In this document: piece after piece, positions 57,867 to 64,000 of the stretch | Layout of the letters: each line of letters starts with the position of its first letter | Numbering within the stretch: the first letter of the stretch is position 1 | NCBI GenBank assembly: GCA_034435435.1 | Contig: DAOTXN010000082.1 | Span: forward strand, 9,117 to 73,116 | Length of the DNA: 64,000 nucleotides | Direction: 5' to 3' | DNA from: DAOTXN01 sp034435435 | GTDB lineage: Bacteria > Chloroflexota > Anaerolineae > S140-20 | Notes under the pieces: model-generated | Databases searched by the model: none | What the model was told of the DNA's origin: nothing | Seen by the model: the letters and a program-made list of their open reading frames with translations, nothing else | Made by a program: the position numbers and the translations under genes

Positions 57867-59618
57867 TTAATTGCCGTCCTCGGCGGGTGCGCCGTGCACT
57901 TTGCGCCAATAAGTCTGGTAGCAAGGCGAATAGTCGCGCCCCACGATCACGCGGAAATCCACTTCGCTGCCCTCGATTACCGGTTCTGATGAGACGTTGT
58001 CGCTGCGCACGCTCAAAATCTGGGCCAGACGTTCGGTGGGCGAGCCTTTAGCCGCGCCCGACAGGTCTACAAGGGTGGTTTGCAGGTATTCGTTGTGATC
58101 GGCCGGGGCGATTCGCACGACCTCGAACCCTTCCCACAGCAAGCGGTCGGCAGCCAGGACGCCCCAATCGGTCCACGGCGTACCGTTGAGCACCTCGACA
58201 CGCACTGTCGCCTGCTGTGCGCGGGCCGCATCGGGCGGGGCCAGCGCCTCCTGAATGAGCGGGCCGACTCGTTCGAAAACGGGCAATTGCACCGCCGCCC
58301 CCTGGGGCGTCATCCAGGGTTGGAGCACGGTATAGTCGATAAAGCGGCTCTTGAGCGCCACGTCTGTGTCCAGCCGGGCGGCAATTTGCGCCAGCCACAG
58401 CGCCCGCTCCAGCGACAGGTCGGTCTGTACGGTGGCAGTCAGCTCGTCCCATAGCTCCGGCAGCCTGGGCAGCAACTCCAACTGTTTGATTTTTTGAAAG
58501 GCGGCCCGCAGCACACGCTGCTGGCGGCGGCCGCGGTCAAAGTCGCTGGTGTTCCATCGCGAGCGCGAATACCACAGGGCTTGTTTGGCCTCCAGGTGAT
58601 GCACGCCGGGCAACAGGTCGATGTCGGTCGCGCCGCCGGGCGCATCGGGGTCGGGAAAAGTGTCGTGCAGCTCGCAATCTACCACCACATCCACCCCGCC
58701 CAGCGTTTCCAACAGGTCTACAAAGCCGTCAAAGTTAACGCGGGCATAATAATGCACCCGCACGCCTAGATTGTATTCGATGGTCGTTTTGACCAGCCCT
58801 GCGCCGCCGCCCGGGTAGCCGGCTCGCTCGCCGTGCGCGTCGGCGGTGTTGATGCGGTTCATCCCCCAGCCAGGGATGTACACGTACAGGTCGCGCGGGA
58901 TGGAAAGCAGGCTGACCGATGGCAGGGCCGGGTCTACGCTAACGATGATGAGGGTGTCGGTGCGCCAGCTCCCGGCGCTGGTGTCGCTGCCCATCAGCAG
59001 GATGTTGATGGCCTCGGCGCTCGAGAGTTCGATTAACGGGACGGGCGTGGGGATGACCGCAGCCGGGTCGGGCGTCTCGATGGGGATGGCCGTTGGCAAC
59101 GGGAGCGGCGTGGGCGTCTCGGTAGGGGGCGGCGCAGGGGGCGCGGTTTCAGCCTGGACTTGTTCTGTGGGGACGGCGCTGGGGAGCGGCGCGGCAGTGT
59201 CCGCGGGCGAGGCGAGCGGCGTTGCTGCGACGACTGGCGTCGTATGGGAGAACGGGGTTGGCTCGACGAGCTGGGGTCTGGCCGCTGCCGGAAACAAGTC
59301 CGGCCACCACCATGCCACGAGCGCCGCCGCGATCAACAGGCCCAACCCGACCCAACGCAAGAGCGCAGGACGTCGGCGGGCGGGTAGAGATTGGGAGGGC
59401 TCGTCACGCCAATGGCTAATTTGCTGATAGGCCAGACGGGTCGGGGCCACCCATTGGACGCGCCCGACCTGTTGCACCCGCACGTATCCGGCTCGTTCTA
59501 GCATGGCGACGACCCGTTGCACACGCCGAGGCGGAATGTCCAAGCGAGTCGAGAGGTGGCTTTCAGAAACAGGCTGGTCAATAAGTGCACGTAAGACGCG
59601 TTCGGTATCACTGGGCAT
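57867..59618 (-). CDS. LCP (LytR-CpsA-Psr) family protein with N-terminal winged-helix domain
   Basis: 583 residues. Residues 1-60 form a winged helix-turn-helix (RVLRALIDQPVSESHLST, then RVQRVVAMLERAGYVRVQQ) on the cytoplasmic side. One membrane helix (about 86-107), a long Pro/Thr/Ala linker (110-195), and an LCP domain (about 200-380) with SDTSAGSWRTDTLIIV and LSIPRDLYVYIPG, plus a LytR_C-like domain (about 470-575). LCP enzymes move polymer from a lipid carrier to the wall or to protein (family knowledge); conserved Arg and Asp for that are present. The HTH is unusual in this family and may bind DNA or a protein. A candidate promoter lies about 55 nt upstream. Confidence 0.9.
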   Translation of the reverse strand: MPSDTERVLRALIDQPVSESHLSTRLDIPPRRVQRVVAMLERAGYVRVQQVGRVQWVAPTRLAYQQISHWRDEPSQSLPARRRPALLRWVGLGLLIAAALVAWWWPDLFPAAARPQLVEPTPFSHTTPVVAATPLASPADTAAPLPSAVPTEQVQAETAPPAPPPTETPTPLPLPTAIPIETPDPAAVIPTPVPLIELSSAEAINILLMGSDTSAGSWRTDTLIIVSVDPALPSVSLLSIPRDLYVYIPGWGMNRINTADAHGERAGYPGGGAGLVKTTIEYNLGVRVHYYARVNFDGFVDLLETLGGVDVVVDCELHDTFPDPDAPGGATDIDLLPGVHHLEAKQALWYSRSRWNTSDFDRGRRQQRVLRAAFQKIKQLELLPRLPELWDELTATVQTDLSLERALWLAQIAARLDTDVALKSRFIDYTVLQPWMTPQGAAVQLPVFERVGPLIQEALAPPDAARAQQATVRVEVLNGTPWTDWGVLAADRLLWEGFEVVRIAPADHNEYLQTTLVDLSGAAKGSPTERLAQILSVRSDNVSSEPVIEGSEVDFRVIVGRDYSPCYQTYWRKVHGAPAEDGN

Positions 59619-59671
59619 GGCGGCTGTGGTTCCGTCTGGCTGGACCCTTCAGGTCGAGCGATGTTGGACCT

Positions 59672-59699
59672 ATCTTATACCAAGCCAGGATTTTGTCAA
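59672..59699 (-). promoter_or_regulatory. Candidate promoter for the LCP operon
   Basis: On the minus strand: TTGACA (59699-59694), 16-nt spacer, TAAGAT (59677-59672). It is one base short of ideal spacing, with a 50-nt leader to the start. Confidence 0.6.
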
Positions 59700-59774
59700 A
59701 ACCGGCGCGTATCAAGCGCAACGATTTGGTGGGCAAAATCAAACACTGGCGTGGTCATCCTGGGGCGCGAGAGG

Positions 59775-59878
59775 CTAGCAGCCTGTCGGAGAACCCTGTC
59801 ATATAGGGCCTTGGGCCCGTTTTTGGCTCGTTTTGCGCCCACAAGGGGCTAAATTACGTCTCTCCGACAGACTGCTAG
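59775..59878. mobile_element. CTAG-ended MITE, complete copy
   Basis: 104 bp with ends CTAGCAGCCTGTCGGAGA (59775-59792) and TCTCCGACAGACTGCTAG (59861-59878), an 18-bp inverted repeat with one mismatch. The inside, including GCTCGTTTTGCGCCCA and ACAAGGGGCTAAAT, matches 13038-13124. No coding capacity. Target duplication, if any, may be hidden in the palindromic CTAG. Confidence 0.88.
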
Positions 59879-59915
59879 ATACGATTGCCCTGGCCTGAAC
59901 CCCAAGCCTGTTTGA

Positions 59916-59950
59916 CAGAAACCCGGTTTTTGGGGAAAATTGGGTTTCTG
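59916..59950. repeat. Short inverted repeat
   Basis: CAGAAACCC (59916-59924) and GGGTTTCTG (59942-59950) form a 9-bp stem with a 17-nt loop. No gene lies in 59619-60222 other than promoters and repeats. Confidence 0.55.
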
Positions 59951-60020
59951 TTGCCAGGCACTAGCCCGTTTCTACCATGCTGGCTCGACCGGCGCGTCCC
60001 AATCCAGTTCAGAAGAACTA

Positions 60021-60117
60021 TAGACGGCGTTTGGGTGAACCGCTATAATCGTAAACACGCGCGACTTGGTTCCCATTTAGCTCGTCCGCATCTTGCCTTC
60101 CTGCGATAGGAAGGCAA
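60021..60117 (+). promoter_or_regulatory. Candidate hdrA promoter and leader hairpin
   Basis: TAGACG (60021-60026), 17-nt spacer, TATAAT (60044-60049). Downstream in the leader is a perfect 10-bp stem TTGCCTTCCT/AGGAAGGCAA with 5-nt loop (60093-60117), lacking a T run. The leader of about 165 nt is unusually long; the hairpin may protect the mRNA or serve as a regulatory target. Confidence 0.5.
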
Positions 60118-60222
60118 CGACAAGTTTGTATCGGAGACCGCGCAATATTTTCAGAATATATTTTCAAACACGCCATTTTACCGGGTTTATACATCGGGAT
60201 CTGATCGAGGAGCGCAGAGGTT

Positions 60223-63200
60223 ATGCAAGGACAAAACAATGGCCAAACCACATGGGGCAATCCGAGAGACACCGTCATGGTCATCGGCGGCGGCGTGGCC
60301 GGCATGCGCGCCGCAGTGGACCTAGCCGAAGCGGGCCTCCAGGTATGCCTGGTCGAGACGGCCCCGGCGCTAGGTGGGCGGGTGGCCCAATTGGGTTACA
60401 TGTTCCCCACCCACGACTGCGTGCTGTGTCGGGGCACGTCGGACCACGGCTACGGTTGCACCCGTCCGGCCATCTCGCCCGCTTTTCAGGATCACAATCT
60501 CCATCCCAACATTCGCCTGCTCACGTTGACCAACGTGATCGCAGTGGACGGTCAGGCGGGTGATTTTCGGGTCACACTGCGCCACGAGCCGCGCTACGTA
60601 GACCCGACCCGCTGCATCAACTGCGACTTGTGCGCCGTTGTCTGCCCGGTGGACCTGCCCAGCGGTTTCGAGGCCGACCTGACCACGCGCAAAGCGGCCT
60701 ACAAGGTAGCGGTACGTTCGCTGCCCAACGCCTACGTCATCGACCGGGGGCCTTTTTGTGACAGTTGCGCCCGCTGCGTAGAGGTCTGCCCGACCCACTG
60801 TATCGACCTGAATGAACAGCCCTTCGAGTCTCAGGTCCACGTGGGGGCCATTATTATGGCGCTGGGTTACAACCTGTCCGACGCTGCCGAATACCAAGAG
60901 TTGGGTTTTGGCCGTTACCAAAACGTGATCCACAGCATGCAATACGAGCGCCTAGCCAGTCGCTCCGGCCCTACCGAAGGCGTCGTGCGCCGGCCATCCG
61001 ACGGCCAAGTTCCCCAGCGCATCGCTTGGCTGCAATGCGTCGGCTCGCGGGACCAAAAGCATCCCTATTGCTCGTCGATTTGCTGCATGTATGCCACCAA
61101 AGAGGCCATGATCGCCAAAGAGCGCCTGCCGGGCGTGCACGCCCAGGTCTTTATGATGGATGAGCGCGCCTTTAACAAAGAGTTTAACGCCTATTATGAG
61201 GCTGCGCGTAAAAAGTTTGGCGTCGAATACACGCGCGCCCGTATCTCGTCTCTCAAAGAGGACCCCGCCACTGGCGACCTAATTTTGCACTATCCTGGTC
61301 CCGATGGGCAGATGATCGAGGATCATTTCAATATGGTCGTGCTGTCACTGGGCACGGTGCCGCCCCGCTCGGCCAAGACGCTGGCCGACGAGCTAGGCAT
61401 CGAGCTGAACGAATATGGCTTTTGCGAGACCGACAAATTCACTCCGCTGCAGACCAGCGCGCCAGGGGTGTACGTGTGCGGCACGTTCCTCTCGCCGAAG
61501 GAAATTGCCGAGACGTTTTTGGACGCTGTAGGCGCAGCGGGCGACGTGATGCGCTTGATGTCGGCCCAGTTGGGGCGCAATGGCTCCAGTCGCGCCTATC
61601 CCTTTCTCTCGCGGGGCGACGAATTCCCGCCCGAACGCGACGTGAGCGGCGAGCCGCCCCGGGTAGGTGTCTTTGTGTGCCAGTGCGAGCCATCCATTGA
61701 CGGCACGGTGGACACGCCGGCGTTGGCCCAGTTCGCCGCTAGCTTGCCCGGCGTGGTCCATGCGGAGCGCCTGGCCTACCCGTGCGTGGAGCCAGACTTG
61801 AGCCGCATCCGAGAGGCGATTGAACGACAGCGGCTCAATCGCGTGGTCATTGCCGGATGCAGCCAACGCACCCACGAATCTCTTTTCCAGCGCGCGGCCC
61901 GCCAGGTAGGATTGAATCCGTATCTGGTGACCATGACCAACATCCGCGAGCAGTGCGCCTGGGTACATCTGGACCAACCGGCGCTGGCGACGCGCAAGGC
62001 CAAAGAATTGGTGCGCATGGGCGTCAACCGCGTCTCGCAGGGGCGAGCGGTGCACAAGCTCAGCGTTGCGCCGACCGGTCGGGCGCTGATCATCGGCGGC
62101 GGCGTGGCGGGGATGCAGGCGGCGCTGTCTATCGCCGACGCCGGCTACGACGTGACGCTGGTGGAGCGTTCGGCGCAATTGGGTGGGAACCTGCGACGCA
62201 TCTTTTATGTGGCCGAAGGGCAGAACCCCCAACGCCTGCTGCGCGACCTGGTCAACCGGGTGCGCGGCCACGAACGCATCCAGGTGCTCACCCGCAGCGA
62301 GCTCAAGTCGCACACCGGGCGCACGGGCGATTTCCGTGCGACCATCGTCACACGGGCCGGCGAGGTGGATATTGAGACCGAGGTGCGCCACGCCGTCACC
62401 ATCGTCGCCACCGGCGGCCAAGAGTGGCGCGGCGACGTGTACCTGTTGGGCCAGGATGAGCGGGTCGTTACCCAACTCGATCTGGAAGAGATTATCGTCC
62501 ATCGCCCCGAAGAAATCACCCGGCTCAAGCAAGTGGTGATGATCCAATGCGTCCACCCGCCGACCGAGGTGGACTATTGCAGCCGGATATGCTGCACCAA
62601 CACCATGAAGAACGCCTTGCGCGTCAAGATGCTCAACCCCAACTGCCAGGTGTTTGTGCTCTACAAGGACATGATTACCTATGGCTTCCGCGAGCAGTTC
62701 TACACCGAGGCCCGCCGCAGAGGGGTCATTTTTATGCGTTACGATGAACACCACATGCCGCAGGTAAGCCATGAGGCTGACGGACGCTTGGAAGTGCGGG
62801 CTTGGGAGCAGGTGTTTGGGCGTGAGATGATCCTATCGCCCGACATGGTGGTCTTGAGCATGGCTATCGTCCCCTCAGAGGGCATCGCCGAGCTAGCCGA
62901 GACGCTTACCGTCCCGCTGTCGGTGGAGGGCTTTTTCCAGGAAGCCCACCTCAAAATGCGTCCGATGGACTTTATGGACGAAGGCATCTTTATGGCGGGT
63001 ATGGCCCACTATCCAAAATTCATCGAAGAGGCCATCATCAACGCGCAGGCGGCGGCGGGGCGAGCCATCACATTACTGTCTAAGGAGCCGCTGTATTACG
63101 GTGGGCCGGTCGCCGTCGTGGATCCCGAAAAATGCGTCGGCTGCCTGACCTGTGTACGCACCTGCCCCTTTGAGATCCCCAAGGTGCAGAACGAATACAC

Positions 63201-63357
63201 CGGCGTGGGCGGCATCGTCGGCGCGGCCTACATCGAGCCGGCCCTGTGCCAGGGCTGCGGTACTTGCACTGCCGAGTGCCCGGCCAAGGCCATCCAGCTC
63301 ATGGCTTATCTGGACGCGCAGTTGATGGGCGAGGCCATGGGAGCGTGGGTGGCTTAG
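60223..63357 (+). CDS. hdrA: HdrA-like FAD/iron-sulfur protein, two HdrA units fused
   Basis: 1044 residues. Two FAD/NAD-type Rossmann domains with GGGVAG at residues 22-27 and 625-630. Ferredoxin-type cluster motifs lie at 131-142 (CINCDLCAVVCP), 179-190 (CDSCARCVEVCP), 971-982 (CVGCLTCVRTCP) and 1009-1020 (CQGCGTCTAECP). Further Cys near residues 67-86 (DCVLCRG...YGC) and pairs such as SSICC and SRICC are probably cluster ligands. HdrA is the flavin-based electron bifurcation subunit of heterodisulfide reductase complexes. The doubled form resembles fused HdrA of sulfate reducers and other anaerobes. It is followed 20 bp later by mvhD; HdrB, HdrC and a hydrogenase are not in the window. Possible roles: bifurcation with ferredoxin/NAD(H), or a dissimilatory sulfur or quinone route. 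Confidence 0.93.
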   Translation: MQGQNNGQTTWGNPRDTVMVIGGGVAGMRAAVDLAEAGLQVCLVETAPALGGRVAQLGYMFPTHDCVLCRGTSDHGYGCTRPAISPAFQDHNLHPNIRLLTLTNVIAVDGQAGDFRVTLRHEPRYVDPTRCINCDLCAVVCPVDLPSGFEADLTTRKAAYKVAVRSLPNAYVIDRGPFCDSCARCVEVCPTHCIDLNEQPFESQVHVGAIIMALGYNLSDAAEYQELGFGRYQNVIHSMQYERLASRSGPTEGVVRRPSDGQVPQRIAWLQCVGSRDQKHPYCSSICCMYATKEAMIAKERLPGVHAQVFMMDERAFNKEFNAYYEAARKKFGVEYTRARISSLKEDPATGDLILHYPGPDGQMIEDHFNMVVLSLGTVPPRSAKTLADELGIELNEYGFCETDKFTPLQTSAPGVYVCGTFLSPKEIAETFLDAVGAAGDVMRLMSAQLGRNGSSRAYPFLSRGDEFPPERDVSGEPPRVGVFVCQCEPSIDGTVDTPALAQFAASLPGVVHAERLAYPCVEPDLSRIREAIERQRLNRVVIAGCSQRTHESLFQRAARQVGLNPYLVTMTNIREQCAWVHLDQPALATRKAKELVRMGVNRVSQGRAVHKLSVAPTGRALIIGGGVAGMQAALSIADAGYDVTLVERSAQLGGNLRRIFYVAEGQNPQRLLRDLVNRVRGHERIQVLTRSELKSHTGRTGDFRATIVTRAGEVDIETEVRHAVTIVATGGQEWRGDVYLLGQDERVVTQLDLEEIIVHRPEEITRLKQVVMIQCVHPPTEVDYCSRICCTNTMKNALRVKMLNPNCQVFVLYKDMITYGFREQFYTEARRRGVIFMRYDEHHMPQVSHEADGRLEVRAWEQVFGREMILSPDMVVLSMAIVPSEGIAELAETLTVPLSVEGFFQEAHLKMRPMDFMDEGIFMAGMAHYPKFIEEAIINAQAAAGRAITLLSKEPLYYGGPVAVVDPEKCVGCLTCVRTCPFEIPKVQNEYTGVGGIVGAAYIEPALCQGCGTCTAECPAKAIQLMAYLDAQLMGEAMGAWVA

Positions 63358-63377
63358 CGACGAAGGACGAAAGACGA

Positions 63378-63806
63378 ATGAGCGACAACGGACATAAATT
63401 CGAGCCTGAAATTACGGCGTTTATGTGTATTTATTGCGCCGACATGGCCGCCGACACGGCCGGGGCGCTGCGCATTCAATACCCGGCCAACGTCAAGCTG
63501 GTGAAAATGCCCTGCACCGGCAAGACCGACATCCAATACATCCTGAACGCCTTTGAGCACGGGGCCGACGGGGTGTACGTGGTGGGCTGCCCCATCGGCA
63601 ACTGCCACCACGTACGCGGCAACGAACGGGCGCGCATCCGCGTGGACAGGGCTAAGCAGCTACTGGATGAGATTGGCATTGGCGGCCAGCGGCTAGAGAT
63701 GCACTTTGTCTCAGGCGGCATGGGACAGACTTTTGCCAACGTGGCTCAAGAGATGACCGAGCGGATTCGCGAGCTGGGACCGAGTCCGTTGAAACGTGAT
63801 ACGTAA
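63378..63806 (+). CDS. mvhD: MvhD-like electron-transfer iron-sulfur protein
   Basis: 142 residues. MvhD family: a small [2Fe-2S] protein that passes electrons to HdrA in MvhADG-HdrABC-type complexes. Cluster Cys are in FMCIYCADMA (residues 15-24), PCTGKTD and VGCPIGNCHH. It starts 20 bp after hdrA. Since no hydrogenase subunit is present here, the electron donor may be a formate or NADH module encoded further on (inference). The TAA stop lies within a palindromic repeat. Confidence 0.92.
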   Translation: MSDNGHKFEPEITAFMCIYCADMAADTAGALRIQYPANVKLVKMPCTGKTDIQYILNAFEHGADGVYVVGCPIGNCHHVRGNERARIRVDRAKQLLDEIGIGGQRLEMHFVSGGMGQTFANVAQEMTERIRELGPSPLKRDT

Positions 63807-63861
63807 AACGTAAAATGTGTTGCGTGATGCGTGACGATTACGTTTCACGTTTCACGTATTG
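63791..63861. repeat. Palindromic repeat overlapping the mvhD stop
   Basis: ATACGTAAAACGTAAAA on the left and TTTCACGTTTCACGTAT on the right pair with G-U steps, forming a long stem of ACGTGAAACG-type words. It can act as a terminator or RNA end for hdrA-mvhD. The remaining bases to 64000 hold no gene I can support. Confidence 0.6.
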
Positions 63862-64000
63862 ACTAGTTCCTGAAATTACGGTATAGTGAGTTGCTTCCAC
63901 TCCAGAAAACGCCATAATCGTTGTTCAAGCCAAATCGCGATTGTCGTGATGCAGAATACTCCAACGTAGTCAAGATGAGACGACAACTTGCACAGGGGAG

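Noticed and set aside
1..64000. tRNA, rRNA, phage genes or transposase genes
   Set aside because: Looked for by eye and not seen; the repeats found carry no coding capacity.

Overview
The window looks like a chromosomal segment of a Chloroflexota bacterium, probably Anaerolineae-like; this is an inference from gene content, since no rRNA or tRNA gene is visible. Pointers are GC-rich DNA, secreted proteins with Thr/Pro linkers, an NBR1-type Ig lipoprotein, an LppX/LprG-like lipoprotein beside an MFS pump, PKD-rich surface proteins, fused HdrA with MvhD, and a short C-terminal tail ([VL][YF]LP[ILV][VI]x[RK]) on four unrelated exported proteins.

Layout. 0-1.6 kb: 3' part of glgX. 1.9-13 kb (minus): a respiratory cluster of a large secreted protein, a b6-like cytochrome b, a Rieske protein and three multiheme c cytochromes with 6, 12 and 43 CxxCH motifs. 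It reads as a quinol-oxidising complex feeding a long extracellular haem chain. 13-17 kb: an orphan receiver and a histidine kinase/LuxR regulator pair. 17.5-23 kb: Ig lipoprotein, secreted subtilase and a small secreted ORF. 23-30 kb (minus): a tight run of histidine kinase, AlaX-type editing protein, degenerate metallo-beta-lactamase fold protein, a frameshifted gene and its intact paralogue (trypsin-like), pcm and a receiver. 30-36 kb: FHA membrane protein, then membrane protein, LppX-like lipoprotein, MFS pump and DUF3352 protein. 36-44 kb: gingipain-like C25 protein with an 18-bp minisatellite and a soluble-adenylate-cyclase-like cyclase/ATPase/TPR protein. 44.6-56.6 kb (plus): mntP-like gene, ECF sigma/anti-sigma pair, two small cytochromes, DUF2231 protein, CHRD protein, PKD protein, two lipid-linked-type glycosyltransferases flanking a cupredoxin. 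56.6-59.6 kb (minus): LCP protein with a winged-helix N-terminus, PNPOx-like and NUDIX genes. 60.2-63.8 kb: double HdrA and MvhD.

Repeats are a second theme. Three copies of a MITE family have GTAACTGCTCA-type ends and 8-bp target duplications (two perfect, one 7 of 8). A second MITE-like family has CTAG ends. REP-like hairpins share a TTCCAT loop on different stems. Several repeats sit exactly at gene ends and overlap the stop codon. I found no CRISPR array, tRNA, rRNA, phage or transposase gene.

The best candidates for something undescribed are the 43-haem cytochrome with its bc-type module, and the shared C-terminal tail, which may be a sorting or anchoring signal.
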